64,000 bases of DNA from Enterobacter soli ATCC BAA-2102 (GCF_001654845.1 NZ_LXES01000049.1:62001-126000), one strand, 5' to 3'. Counted from the first letter of the stretch, positions 7,282 through 16,302 are shown. Notes: generated by a model not told the origin, from the sequence alone. A program made the numbers and translations.

Positions 7282-8199
7282 TCAGCTCACGAGTTGCAGC
7301 TCGCGGTTTTCCAGCGACGGTTTGCTCACCAGAGACATCAGGATCTCTTTTACTGCCTGCGCCTGTGGCGACAGAGAGCCGCGCGCGGACATATTCAGCG
7401 ACAGCGGTAAGCTCATGGATGGCGTCGTGATCCGCGCCATCCAGCCATTCGCCGCGCTGCACAGTGAGCGAGCCGCTGACTCTGGCAGCACGGTGACACC
7501 CATTCCGCTGGCAATAGCGGCCGTCAGCGTGGAGATAGAGTCGATTTCACCGATGATTTTTGCCGTCAGACGGCGCAGTGAAAACGCTTCATCCACGCGC
7601 ACACGCACGGCGCTGTAATCACGTGGCAGGAAGAGATTCATCTCTGCAACGGCGGTCAGGTCAATGCTCTGTCCCGGGCAATCGCGGGTTCCCACCAGAT
7701 ACAGATCTTCTTTCAGCAGCGGCTGGCTGGTGATGCCGGCAACCGGAGAGCGGTCATACAGCACAGCCATATCCAGCTGCCCGCCCAGTAGTTTTTCGTT
7801 CAGCACTGAACCGCTGTTTTCGTGCAGATAAACCAGCACGTCGGGTAATTCAGAGCGGACTGCCTGCAACAGTGGCATGGTAATAGAAGAAGCGGCAGTA
7901 CCTGGCGCCAGCCCGATAGAGACATGTCCGCTCAGCGTCTGGCCAACATTATTCACGGCCAGCTGTGCTTGTTCACACTGGCGCAGAATGGTACGAGCGT
8001 GGGTATAGAGGATCTTGCCTGCTTCGGTTGGCGTCACACCACGCTTTGTACGGATCAACAACTGCTGATCCATCTCACCTTCCAGAGTGGCCACCTGCTG
8101 ACTCAGCGCAGGCTGCGCGATATGCAACACTTCCGCGGCCTGGGTCAGGCTGCCGATATCGACGATTTTTACGAAGTATTTCAGTCGTCTTAAGTTCAT
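7282..8199 (-). CDS. nac: Nac, LysR-type nitrogen assimilation regulator
   Basis: Nac couples sigma-54/NtrC-controlled nitrogen limitation to sigma-70 promoters such as hut, put and ure, and represses gdhA and itself. The 305-residue length is obtained with the ATG at 8199 (MNLRRLKYF) after a GGGGG ribosome binding site. A longer frame to 8262 would overlap the sigma-54 promoter and is rejected. The helix-turn-helix is at residues 18-40 (LTQAAEVLHIAQPALSQQV) and the co-inducer domain follows. Upstream are a -24/-12 promoter and an NtrC palindrome. Confidence 0.97.
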   Translation of the reverse strand: MNLRRLKYFVKIVDIGSLTQAAEVLHIAQPALSQQVATLEGEMDQQLLIRTKRGVTPTEAGKILYTHARTILRQCEQAQLAVNNVGQTLSGHVSIGLAPGTAASSITMPLLQAVRSELPDVLVYLHENSGSVLNEKLLGGQLDMAVLYDRSPVAGITSQPLLKEDLYLVGTRDCPGQSIDLTAVAEMNLFLPRDYSAVRVRVDEAFSLRRLTAKIIGEIDSISTLTAAIASGMGVTVLPESAARSLCSAANGWMARITTPSMSLPLSLNMSARGSLSPQAQAVKEILMSLVSKPSLENRELQLVS

Positions 8200-8257
8200 T
8201 TTGCCCCCTGTTCGAAAATGCAGTGCCGGAACCGGCTCTAATTGTTGAAGAGGTTTT

Positions 8258-8273
8258 TGCAATATGAATGCCA
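8258..8273 (-). promoter_or_regulatory. Sigma-54 (-24/-12) promoter of nac
   Basis: On the minus strand TGGCAT-N5-TTGCA (8273 to 8258) matches the sigma-54 consensus, with GG and GC about one helical turn apart. The predicted start is near 8247, about 47 nt before the nac ATG. Confidence 0.85.
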
Positions 8274-8391
8274 GTTTTTATAAGAGGTCTGATATGTCTG
8301 CTAACCGCCTGAAAATAAGGAAATCTAATCGTCAGTGCCCGTTTTATTACCGAAACAGCGGTTTAGGATCTGCCCCATAAGGGGTATACCC

Positions 8392-8406
8392 GCACCAGAA
8401 CGGTGC
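8392..8406 (-). promoter_or_regulatory. NtrC-binding enhancer of nac
   Basis: GCACC-AGAAC-GGTGC is a perfect palindrome of the NtrC type. It is centred about 150 bp upstream of the predicted sigma-54 start, the usual enhancer distance. The rest of 8200-8474 shows no gene. Confidence 0.8.
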
Positions 8407-8474
8407 AATCCGTTGTCAAAAACACCACTTTGCTGATTTTGTCAGCAAACGATCAAAAGGTGGCGATCCACCCT

Positions 8475-8503
8475 TTGACAAGGGTAACTGACATCGATAA
8501 TAT
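8475..8503 (+). promoter_or_regulatory. Promoter of tRNA-Asn copy 2
   Basis: -35 TTGACA (8475-8480) and -10 TAATAT (8498-8503) have 17-bp spacing and are followed by a GCGCCCC discriminator. Confidence 0.8.
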
Positions 8504-8521
8504 GCGCCCCGTTCACACGAT

Positions 8522-8597
8522 TCCTCTGTAGTTCAGTCGGTAGAACGGCGGACTGTTAATCCGTATGTCACTGGTTCGAGTCCAGTCAGAGGAGCCA
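8522..8597 (+). tRNA. asn tRNA: tRNA-Asn (GTT), copy 2
   Basis: The 76 nt are identical to copy 1, with anticodon GTT and an encoded CCA. Confidence 0.98.
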
Positions 8598-8603
8598 AAT
8601 TTG

Positions 8604-8632
8604 AAAAGCCTGCTTTTAAAGCAGGCTTTTTG
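8604..8632 (+). terminator. Terminator of tRNA-Asn copy 2
   Basis: The self-complementary stem AAAAGCCTGCTTTT / AAAGCAGGCTTTTT is followed by a T-rich tail. Confidence 0.88.
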
Positions 8633-8654
8633 CTTTTATGCGTTCTGTAAAACT

Positions 8655-8686
8655 GCCGGGTGGCGGCTTCACCTTACCCGGCCTAC
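8655..8686 (+). repeat. REP element
   Basis: GCCGGGTGGCGGCTTCACC and TTACCCGGCCTAC form a REP-type imperfect palindrome 5 bp after the ldtA stop codon, a usual position for 3'-end protection. Confidence 0.8.
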
Positions 8687-8691
8687 AGGAA

Positions 8692-9591
8692 CTATCTGCC
8701 AATCTTCACCGGCATCCCCGAGCGGCGTTCCAGCACGCTGGCAGCCCCCTCATTGTTAAGCTCTGCACGCATTGCAGCGGAGATAGGCAGCGGCACTTTA
8801 TTGGTTGATTCAAACTCCGCACGATTACGCGACAACGGCTCGTGCACTTCCAGCCAGCGACTGCCATCCGGTTCAGTGGTCATTTTGACCGGCTGATCGA
8901 TTATCTGAACGCGCGTCCCGACCGGAACCTGGTCGAACAGGTATTTGATATCGTTATTACGCAGACGAATACAACCCTGACTCACGCGCAGCCCGATCCC
9001 AAAATTGGCGTTTGTGCCGTGTATGGCATACATCTGGCCAATATAAATGGCATACAGCCCCATCGGATTATCAGGGCCGGCAGGCACAAAGGCTGGCAGG
9101 GTTTTGCCTTCCTGAGCATAGGCCCGGCGCGTATTCGGTGTCGGTGACCAGGTCGGCCCCACCTGTTTGCGTTGCACGGATGTCACCCAGTTACGTGGCG
9201 TTTCACGCCCGGCCTGACCAATGCCAATGGGTAGCACCTCAACGGTGTTACCGCCAGGCGGGTAGTAGTACAGGCGCATCTCCGCCACATTCACCACAAT
9301 CCCTTGCCGTACCGTATCAGGCAGGATCAGCTGCTGGGGGATAATGAGTTGTGAGCCGCCTCTGGGTAAAAAAGGATCGGCATCCGGGTTGGCCTCCAGC
9401 ATATTGCTGAGCCCCTGATCGTATTGCGCAGCAAACGCTTCAAGCGGCAAGGTACTGCCATGTGGAACGGTAATAACCTGCGTGCTCCCCACCAGCCGGC
9501 TTCCTTCTGGGGGCAACGGGTAACTTAGCGCCAGCACGCTCTGGCTGACCATTAAGGCAGCAATACAACCAAACAAACTTACACGACGCAT
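8692..9591 (-). CDS. ldtA: LdtA (ErfK), periplasmic L,D-transpeptidase
   Basis: This YkuD-family enzyme anchors Braun lipoprotein to meso-diaminopimelate in peptidoglycan. The protein has 299 residues, with a Sec signal peptide cut near residue 22 (VLALS), a LysM-like stretch at about 37-90 and the catalytic domain at about 97-235. The catalytic motif SQGCIRL places the nucleophile at Cys207, with HGT at 191-193 supplying the conserved histidine. It is monocistronic and divergent from shiA. Confidence 0.95.
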   Translation of the reverse strand: MRRVSLFGCIAALMVSQSVLALSYPLPPEGSRLVGSTQVITVPHGSTLPLEAFAAQYDQGLSNMLEANPDADPFLPRGGSQLIIPQQLILPDTVRQGIVVNVAEMRLYYYPPGGNTVEVLPIGIGQAGRETPRNWVTSVQRKQVGPTWSPTPNTRRAYAQEGKTLPAFVPAGPDNPMGLYAIYIGQMYAIHGTNANFGIGLRVSQGCIRLRNNDIKYLFDQVPVGTRVQIIDQPVKMTTEPDGSRWLEVHEPLSRNRAEFESTNKVPLPISAAMRAELNNEGAASVLERRSGMPVKIGR

Positions 9592-9820
9592 AATCCCTTC
9601 CTCAGTCGTTCCACGTATCAGATAAGTATAGTCTTTTTTGTTGTTCTTACCGTCCCGTACTGCCTCATTATGGGCACTTTTTGTGAATCATCAGGAAATA
9701 AAATCAGTTTCCTCATGCCCCCTGTCGCGGTAGTCTCATACGTTCCGCCAATATGACGGATGCAATGTGAGTGACCTTTTCTTATACCAATAATTAAAAA
9801 TCAGTACAGACAGGACTACT

Positions 9821-11137
9821 ATGGACTCCACCCTCACCTCCGCACGCCCTAATGAGGAGACACCTTCGCTCAATCGTGCCCGCCGCGCCGCTCTCGGTAG
9901 CTTCGCAGGGGCCGTCGTCGACTGGTATGATTTTCTGCTCTACGGCATCACTGCCGCCCTGGTATTTAACCGTGAATTCTTCCCCCAGATCAGCCCCGCG
10001 ATGGGCACGCTCGCCGCGTTTGCCACCTTCGGCGTGGGATTTCTGTTCCGCCCACTCGGTGGCGTGATCTTTGGTCACTTTGGCGATCGCCTTGGGCGCA
10101 AGCGAATGCTGATGCTCACCGTGTGGATGATGGGCGGTGCCACCGCGCTTATCGGTATCCTGCCGTCATTTTCCTCTATTGGCTGGTGGGCGCCCGTTCT
10201 GCTGGTCACCCTGCGTGCGATACAGGGCTTCGCCGTTGGCGGTGAATGGGGTGGTGCTGCGCTATTGTCAGTGGAAAGTGCGCCTAAGAATAAGAAAGCG
10301 TTTTACAGCAGCGGTGTGCAGGTGGGGTATGGCGTTGGCCTGCTGCTCTCTACCGGGCTGGTATCGCTGATTAGTCAGCTGACGACCGACGAGCAGTTCC
10401 TGAGCTGGGGATGGCGCATTCCCTTTATCTTCAGCATCGTGCTGGTTATCGCCGCGCTGTGGGTGCGTAACGGCATGGAGGAATCTGCGGAATTTGAGAA
10501 GCAGCAGCAAGAAAAACCGGAAGTCAAAAAACGACTGCCCGTGATGGAAGCGCTTATCCAGCACCCTGGCGCTTTTCTGAAAATTATTGCCCTGCGTCTG
10601 TGCGAACTGCTGACCATGTATATCGTCACCGCTTTCGCCCTTAATTATTCGACGCAGAATCTGGGGTTACCGCGCGAGCTATTCCTCAATATCGGTCTGC
10701 TGGTGGGTGGCATAAGCTGTCTGACTATCCCCTGCTTTGCCTGGCTGGCCGACCGGTTTGGCCGCCGCCGCGTCTATATCACCGGCGCGCTGATTGGCAC
10801 GCTTAGCGCATGGCCATTCTTTATGGCACTGGAAGCGCAGTCGGTCTTCTGGATCGTCTTTTTTGCCATCATGCTGGCCAATATCGCGCATGACATGGTG
10901 GTGTGCGTGCAGCAGCCGATGTTTACGGAACTGTTCGGCGCACGCTATCGCTACAGCGGTGCTGGTGTGGGTTATCAGGTTGCGAGTGTAGTGGGCGGCG
11001 GGTTTACCCCGTTTATTGCCGCCGCGCTGGTCACCTTCTCCGGGGGTAACTGGCACAGCGTGGCAATTTATCTGCTGGGTGGCTGCCTGCTCTCAGCGGC
11101 AACTGCCCTGTTGATGAAAGAGACCTCTCACTCTTGA
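9821..11137 (+). CDS. shiA: ShiA, shikimate transporter (MFS)
   Basis: A 438-residue inner-membrane proton symporter importing shikimate and dehydroshikimate. Its length and N-terminus (MDSTL) match E. coli ShiA. Twelve membrane segments are expected; the MFS loop signature GHFGDRLGRKRML (about residues 84-96) and its half-repeat ADRFGRRRVY are present. Residues about 225-238 (EFEKQQQEKPEVKK) form the charged central loop. The neighbouring ldtA is divergent across a 229-bp gap with no other obvious motif. Confidence 0.95.
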   Translation: MDSTLTSARPNEETPSLNRARRAALGSFAGAVVDWYDFLLYGITAALVFNREFFPQISPAMGTLAAFATFGVGFLFRPLGGVIFGHFGDRLGRKRMLMLTVWMMGGATALIGILPSFSSIGWWAPVLLVTLRAIQGFAVGGEWGGAALLSVESAPKNKKAFYSSGVQVGYGVGLLLSTGLVSLISQLTTDEQFLSWGWRIPFIFSIVLVIAALWVRNGMEESAEFEKQQQEKPEVKKRLPVMEALIQHPGAFLKIIALRLCELLTMYIVTAFALNYSTQNLGLPRELFLNIGLLVGGISCLTIPCFAWLADRFGRRRVYITGALIGTLSAWPFFMALEAQSVFWIVFFAIMLANIAHDMVVCVQQPMFTELFGARYRYSGAGVGYQVASVVGGGFTPFIAAALVTFSGGNWHSVAIYLLGGCLLSAATALLMKETSHS

Positions 11138-11290
11138 TCCTCTGGCGGAGGCCGTTGCTTCCGCCGCGGTTTTACGTGTCAGGGCTGTCGCGGCAGCCTT
11201 TTGTCATATCCCTGAATACCGACTTTTGTTTCACACTCCTGTGACATACTATCGGGTGTAGCCGCACACCTGTGGAACAAGGAGACAGAG

Positions 11291-12745
11291 ATGAATAATA
11301 AGGGCTCCAGCCTGACCCCGGCTCAGGCACTGGAAAAACTCGATGCGCTGTACGAACAATCCGTGAATGCGTTGCGCAGCGCCATAAGTGAGTACATCGA
11401 AAACGGAAAACTTCCCGACGATAAGGCCAGAAGCAATGGCCTTTTTGTTTATCCATCACTCTCCGTCACCTGGGACGGAAGCGCCACCAACACGCCAAAA
11501 ACCCGTGCCTACGCGCGCTTTACGCACTCAGGCTGCTACACCACCACCGTCACCCGCCCTGCTCTGTTCCGCCCTTACCTTGAAGAACAGCTCACGCTGC
11601 TGTTTCAGGATTACGGTGCACACATCAGTGTTGAACCCTCCCGGCATGAGATCCCGTATCCCTACGTGATTGACGGCTCGGCGCTGACGCTTGACCGTTC
11701 AATGAGTGCAGGGCTAACGCGCCACTTCCCGACCACAGAGCTGTCGCAGATTGGCGATGAAACCGCGGACGGTATTTATCACCCGGCTGAATATTCCCCG
11801 CTTTCGCATTTTGATGCCCGTCGAGTGGATTTCTCTCTGGCCCGCCTGCGCCACTACACCGGCACGCCAGCGGAGCATTTCCAGCCTTTCGTGCTGTTTA
11901 CCAACTACACCCGCTATGTGGATGAGTTTGTCCGCTGGGGTTGCAGCCAGATCCTCGACCCGGATAGCCCGTACATCGCGCTCTCCTGCGCGGGGGGAAT
12001 TTGGATCACAGCCGAAACCGAAGCGCCCGAGCAGGCGATTTCCGACCTGGCATGGAAAAAGCACCAGATGCCTGCCTGGCACCTGATCACCGCTGACGGT
12101 CAGGGGATCACCCTGATCAACATCGGCGTTGGCCCCTCAAACGCCAAAACTATCTGCGACCATCTGGCGGTGCTGCGCCCGGACGTGTGGCTGATGATTG
12201 GTCACTGCGGCGGCCTGCGTGAAAGCCAGTTGATTGGCGATTACGTCCTGGCTCACGCCTATCTGCGTGACGATCACGTGCTGGATGCAGTGCTGCCGCC
12301 CGATATCCCGATCCCAAGCATTGCCGAAGTCCAGCGTGCGCTGTATGACGCCACCAAAGAGGTCAGCGGGATGCCGGGCGAAGAGGTTAAACAGCGCCTG
12401 CGTACCGGCACGGTTGTCACCACCGATGATCGCAACTGGGAGCTGCGCTACTCTGCCTCTGCACTGCGTTTCAACTTAAGCCGCGCGGTGGCTATCGATA
12501 TGGAAAGCGCCACTATTGCCGCGCAGGGTTACCGGTTCCGCGTCCCTTACGGCACGCTGCTTTGCGTGTCTGATAAACCGCTACACGGGGAAATCAAACT
12601 TCCCGGCCAGGCAAACCGTTTCTATGAAGGCGCGATTTCCGAACACCTGCAAATCGGTATTCGTGCCATCGACTTACTGCGTGCGGAAGGCGATAAACTG
12701 CATTCCCGGAAATTGCGTACCTTTAACGAGCCACCGTTCCGCTAA
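11291..12745 (+). CDS. amn: AMP nucleosidase
   Basis: Amn hydrolyses AMP to adenine and ribose 5-phosphate and buffers the cytoplasmic adenylate pool. At 484 residues the length matches the E. coli enzyme. An N-terminal regulatory domain (about 1-180) precedes the nucleoside-phosphorylase-like catalytic domain, with VGPSNAKTICDHLAVLRPD, IGHCGGL and AIDMESATIAAQGY visible. The start has a good ribosome binding site (AAGGAG). A peptidase gene follows after 18 bp and is probably co-transcribed. E. coli amn responds to phosphate starvation; only a weak PhoB-like match is seen near 11201-11218. Confidence 0.95.
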   Translation: MNNKGSSLTPAQALEKLDALYEQSVNALRSAISEYIENGKLPDDKARSNGLFVYPSLSVTWDGSATNTPKTRAYARFTHSGCYTTTVTRPALFRPYLEEQLTLLFQDYGAHISVEPSRHEIPYPYVIDGSALTLDRSMSAGLTRHFPTTELSQIGDETADGIYHPAEYSPLSHFDARRVDFSLARLRHYTGTPAEHFQPFVLFTNYTRYVDEFVRWGCSQILDPDSPYIALSCAGGIWITAETEAPEQAISDLAWKKHQMPAWHLITADGQGITLINIGVGPSNAKTICDHLAVLRPDVWLMIGHCGGLRESQLIGDYVLAHAYLRDDHVLDAVLPPDIPIPSIAEVQRALYDATKEVSGMPGEEVKQRLRTGTVVTTDDRNWELRYSASALRFNLSRAVAIDMESATIAAQGYRFRVPYGTLLCVSDKPLHGEIKLPGQANRFYEGAISEHLQIGIRAIDLLRAEGDKLHSRKLRTFNEPPFR

Positions 12746-12763
12746 TAACTAAAAGGAAAAACA

Positions 12764-14536
12764 ATGCACACCACATCATCGCTCGCTGCACTGCGTCAGT
12801 GGCTGGAAGCAAACCATCTCGACGGGATGATCGTCCCGCGAGCCGATGCCTGGCAAAGCGAGTACTGCGCGCCATACGACGAAAAACTGGCCTGGCTGAC
12901 GGGTTTTGACGGCTCAGCCGGGCTGGCGCTGGTACTGAAAGACAAGGCGCTGCTGTTCGTCGATGGCCGCTATCAGGTCCAGGCGCGCGTTCAGGTCAAT
13001 CTGGACGACGTTGAGATCCACCATCTGCACAATGAACCGCTGGCGCAGTGGCTTTCGCAAAACGTTAATGAAGGGACGCGCATCGGTTTTGAGGCGCTGC
13101 TGATGACGAATGCGGACTTTCAACAACTGTCAGCCACGCCGTGCGAGCTGGTGCCGTTGAACACTTCCCCGTTCGATACGCTGTGGGCGGGTCGTCCTGC
13201 GGCACCGGCGGGGCTTATCCGCGAAATGCCGGTTGAAGTCAGCGGCGAGAGCAGCGCTGATAAACGCCAGCGTGTTGCGAAGATCCTCGCTGAGAATAAT
13301 GCGGATTATCTGGCCATTACGCTGCCGGACAACATTGCCTGGCTGCTGAACGTGCGTGGTTCTGATATCCCGACCAGCCCGGTTCCCCTCTCGTTTGCCC
13401 TGCTCAATCGTGACGGATCCGTTGAGTGGTTTGTTAACGACAACAAACTGAGCGAACTCTCCGACACGGTAAAAGAGGCATTCACGCTTTCACCGCAGGA
13501 TGCTTTTATCGGGCGTTGTCAGCAGATTTCACAGGGTAAACGCGTGATGGTCGACGCCGATTCTGCGCCTGTGGCCTTGCGTTTTGCCATTGAGCCGCAG
13601 GGGGAAATTGTCTGGCAGACCGATCCTATTACCCTGATGAAAGCGGGTAAAAACCCGACTGAGCTTGCCGGATACCGTGAATGCCATCACCAGGACGGCG
13701 CGGCGTGGGTGAATTTCCTTGCCTGGCTGTCACGCGAAGTGCCACAACGCGCTGCCGCGGGCAAACCGCTGACGGAACTGGAGGTTCAGGCACGGCAACT
13801 GGCGTTCCGCGAGCGGCAGCCAGGTTTTATCGAACAGAGTTTTGCCACCATTTCCGCTTCGTCCAGCAATGCGGCGATGTGCCATTACCACTCAAGCGAA
13901 GCCAGCAACAAGCCTATTGGTCATGATCATTTTTACCTGAATGATTCCGGCGGTCAGTACCACAACGGCACCACGGACGCTACGCGCACGCTGGCATGGG
14001 GCAAGGTTGAGCCGCAGCAGCGTTTGCACTACACCGCCGTGCTGAAAGGCTTTTTATCGCTGATTACGCTGCAATTCCCGTCCGGGACTCAGGGGCACCA
14101 GCTGGATGCGTTTGCGCGCCGCCCGCTGTGGGAACTGGGTCTGGATTACGATCACGGTACCGGACATGGGGTGGGCCATCAGCTGCTCATCCACGAAAAC
14201 CCGCACCGTTTAGCGAAGAAGGTTAACCCCTGGCCGTTGGTGGCAGGCAATATCATGACCATTGAACCCGGCTATTATCTGGCTGACAGCCACGGTATTC
14301 GTATTGAAAACCAGGTTGAAATTGTCGAGAGCCGCCCGGGTTTCTGTAAGTTTGCCTCTCTGACCTTGATCCCGATTGACCTGAGCCAGGTTGAGCTGCA
14401 TTTGTTGAACGAGCAGGAAAAACAGTGGCTGGACGATTACCACCAGCAGGTCCGCGATGTGTTGTCGCCGCTGGTAGACAGCGATGCACGGCCGTGGCTG
14501 TTTGAAGCGACGGCACCGATTCGTGTTAACCGGTAG
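12764..14536 (+). CDS. Aminopeptidase P (Xaa-Pro aminopeptidase, M24 family, three-domain type)
   Basis: A 590-residue cytoplasmic metallopeptidase removing an N-terminal residue before proline. It is longer than E. coli PepP (441) and resembles the three-domain eukaryotic/APP1 form: two creatinase-like N-terminal domains (about 5-140 and 150-295) and a pita-bread catalytic domain (about 300-520). All five metal ligands can be placed: Asp394, Asp405, His468, Glu501 and Glu515, with the family spacing. It lies 18 bp after amn behind an AAAGGAAAAAC ribosome binding site. E. coli K-12 lacks this gene here. The amn link is positional; no shared pathway is evident. Confidence 0.9.
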   Translation: MHTTSSLAALRQWLEANHLDGMIVPRADAWQSEYCAPYDEKLAWLTGFDGSAGLALVLKDKALLFVDGRYQVQARVQVNLDDVEIHHLHNEPLAQWLSQNVNEGTRIGFEALLMTNADFQQLSATPCELVPLNTSPFDTLWAGRPAAPAGLIREMPVEVSGESSADKRQRVAKILAENNADYLAITLPDNIAWLLNVRGSDIPTSPVPLSFALLNRDGSVEWFVNDNKLSELSDTVKEAFTLSPQDAFIGRCQQISQGKRVMVDADSAPVALRFAIEPQGEIVWQTDPITLMKAGKNPTELAGYRECHHQDGAAWVNFLAWLSREVPQRAAAGKPLTELEVQARQLAFRERQPGFIEQSFATISASSSNAAMCHYHSSEASNKPIGHDHFYLNDSGGQYHNGTTDATRTLAWGKVEPQQRLHYTAVLKGFLSLITLQFPSGTQGHQLDAFARRPLWELGLDYDHGTGHGVGHQLLIHENPHRLAKKVNPWPLVAGNIMTIEPGYYLADSHGIRIENQVEIVESRPGFCKFASLTLIPIDLSQVELHLLNEQEKQWLDDYHQQVRDVLSPLVDSDARPWLFEATAPIRVNR

Positions 14537-14555
14537 AGTGTAGTGCCGTTTTGAT

Positions 14556-14587
14556 GCCGGGTGGCGGCTTCGCCTCACCCGGCCTAC
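14556..14587 (+). repeat. REP element
   Basis: GCCGGGTGGCGGCTTCGCC and TCACCCGGCCTAC form a well-preserved REP palindrome 20 bp after the aminopeptidase stop codon. A second, shorter GTAGGCC...CACCGGG half follows to about 14612. Confidence 0.85.
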
Positions 14588-14636
14588 TTTCCCGTAGGCC
14601 CGCGTCACCGGGCAGTTTTACAGAACGCAGAAAAGC

Positions 14637-14665
14637 AAAAAGCCTGCTTTAAAAGCAGGCTTTTT
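14637..14665 (-). terminator. Terminator of tRNA-Asn copy 3
   Basis: The same AAAAAGCCTGC / GCAGGCTTTTT hairpin as the other copies, on the minus strand. Confidence 0.85.
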
Positions 14666-14670
14666 AAATT

Positions 14671-14746
14671 TGGCTCCTCTGACTGGACTCGAACCAGTGA
14701 CATACGGATTAACAGTCCGCCGTTCTACCGACTGAACTACAGAGGA
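14671..14746 (-). tRNA. asn tRNA: tRNA-Asn (GTT), copy 3, inverted
   Basis: Identical in sequence to the other copies but on the minus strand. Its promoter is on the minus strand: TTGACA (14793-14788), 17 bp, TAATAT (14770-14765), then GCGCCCC. Confidence 0.98.
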
Positions 14747-14826
14747 ATCGTGTGAACGGGGCGCATATTATCGATGCTCCCCGATGATGTCAAAGGCAGA
14801 ATGCAGATTTCCGATCGTTTGCCGAA

Positions 14827-16302
14827 TTATTCTCCACTTCGTGCATTTGGCAGGCATTCTTTGGATTCTGTCTCGACACTTTCGGCTTTTTGGCGGGGAT
14901 ATTTCCATAGCCAGCGCCCGCTCACCATTCTCCAGTAGAACAGCACTCCGCGCACTGCCCAGTCGAGGAACATCCCCAGCCAGACACCGACTACGCCCAT
15001 TCCCAGCATAATCCCGAGCGTATACCCCGCCACCACGCGACAACCCCACATTCCCAGCATCGATACCCACATGGCAAAGCGGGCATCACGTGCACCTTTT
15101 AGCCCGGCAGGAAGCACCCAGGAGGCCGCCCAGATCGGCATAAATGCAGCGTTAAGCCAAATCAGGATCTTAACGACCTCTTTTACATCGTCTTCATGGG
15201 TGTAGAACGATGCCATCAGCCCGGCAAAAGGCGCACTGCCCCACGCAATTGCAGTCAGCCCGATGGTCGAGAGCCAAAAAACGTGGCGCAGCTGGCGTTC
15301 AGCCTGCCCTATCTGCCCTTTCCCAAGCCTTTTGCCGGTGATAATTGTCGAAGCAGAGCCAAGGGCGTTACCCGGCAGGTTGATGAGCGAGGCGATAGAG
15401 AAGGCAATAAAATTCCCCGCGATAACATCGGTCCCCATTCCTGCCACGAACATCTGCGTGAGCAGCTTACCGCCGTTAAACAACACCGATTCGATACTGG
15501 CCGGGATCCCAATCCCCATGACTTCCCAGATAATGGCGAAATTGAGCGGCCGGAAGTAGCTTTTCAGCGTGAGGCGCAGTGATGGCGTCATACCGGTCAT
15601 CAGTACCCCAATAATGGCCGCCGCGCCGATATAACGTGAAATCGTCAGCCCAAGCCCTGCCCCGGCAAAACCCAGCCCATTCCACGAGAACACACCGTAA
15701 ATCAAAATACTGCTGATGATGATGTTCAGGATGTTCATGCCGCCGTTAATCAGCAGCGGAATTTTGGTATTCCCTGCCCCGCGTAACGCCCCGCTACCAA
15801 TAAGCGCTATCGCCGCCGCCGGATAACTCAATACCGTCATTTCCAGATAGGTCAGCGCCAGCGCTTTAACTTCTTCCGTTGCCTCTCCCGCCACAACATC
15901 GATGATCTCCTTGCCGAAATAGTGGATCACCGCCGCCAGAATGATGGAGAAAAGGGTCATGATCATCAGCGACTGTCTGGCTGCCTCACGAGCGCGTTTG
16001 GGATCCAGTTTCCCCAGACTGAACGCAACGACAACCGTTGTCCCCAGGTCAATCGCGGCAAAGAAAGACATCACCACCATGTTAAAACTGTCTGCCAGCC
16101 CTACGCCGGCCATCGCCTCTTTGCCCAGCCAACTCACCAGGAAGGTGCTCAATACCCCCATCAGCAGGACACAGGTATTCTCCAGAAAAATGGGTACAGC
16201 AAGAGGGGTGATTTCACGCCAGAAGAGAACACGATAACTTTTACGTTTTGCGTACCAAGGCGTGCGCATAATCGCCTGGCGTATGGGAGCGGTGACGTTC
16301 AA
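14827..16302 (-). CDS. yeeO: YeeO, MATE-family efflux protein
   Basis: A 491-residue inner-membrane protein of the multidrug and toxin extrusion family; E. coli YeeO exports FMN/FAD and dipeptides. Twelve hydrophobic segments are apparent, in two halves, beginning at ITPLAVPIFLENTCVLLMGVLSTFLVSW. Residues such as WLGKEAMAGVGLADSFN and LIGSGALRGAGNTKIPL are conserved MATE segments. E. coli YeeO carries a longer N-terminal extension; here the frame begins at MNVTAPIRQAIMRTPWY, and a start 11 codons later is also possible. It sits between two tRNA-Asn copies, as in E. coli. Confidence 0.92.
   Translation of the reverse strand: MNVTAPIRQAIMRTPWYAKRKSYRVLFWREITPLAVPIFLENTCVLLMGVLSTFLVSWLGKEAMAGVGLADSFNMVVMSFFAAIDLGTTVVVAFSLGKLDPKRAREAARQSLMIMTLFSIILAAVIHYFGKEIIDVVAGEATEEVKALALTYLEMTVLSYPAAAIALIGSGALRGAGNTKIPLLINGGMNILNIIISSILIYGVFSWNGLGFAGAGLGLTISRYIGAAAIIGVLMTGMTPSLRLTLKSYFRPLNFAIIWEVMGIGIPASIESVLFNGGKLLTQMFVAGMGTDVIAGNFIAFSIASLINLPGNALGSASTIITGKRLGKGQIGQAERQLRHVFWLSTIGLTAIAWGSAPFAGLMASFYTHEDDVKEVVKILIWLNAAFMPIWAASWVLPAGLKGARDARFAMWVSMLGMWGCRVVAGYTLGIMLGMGVVGVWLGMFLDWAVRGVLFYWRMVSGRWLWKYPRQKAESVETESKECLPNARSGE

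Larger units (their letters stand above)
8492..8657 (+). repeat. Left arm of 166-bp inverted repeat containing tRNA-Asn
   Basis: This segment and the reverse complement of 14611-14776 align without gaps over 166 bp with about two mismatches. It spans the -10 region, tRNA, terminator and the bases before the REP element. The arms flank ldtA, shiA, amn and the aminopeptidase gene. Confidence 0.85.
14611..14776 (-). repeat. Right arm of 166-bp inverted repeat containing tRNA-Asn
   Basis: The inverted counterpart of 8492-8657, differing at about two positions. The arms enclose roughly 6 kb. Confidence 0.85.

Noticed and set aside
11201..11218. Possible PhoB box before amn
   Set aside because: TTGTCAT-N4-CTGAATA matches only the first half of the consensus; too weak to list as a site although E. 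coli amn is phosphate-regulated.
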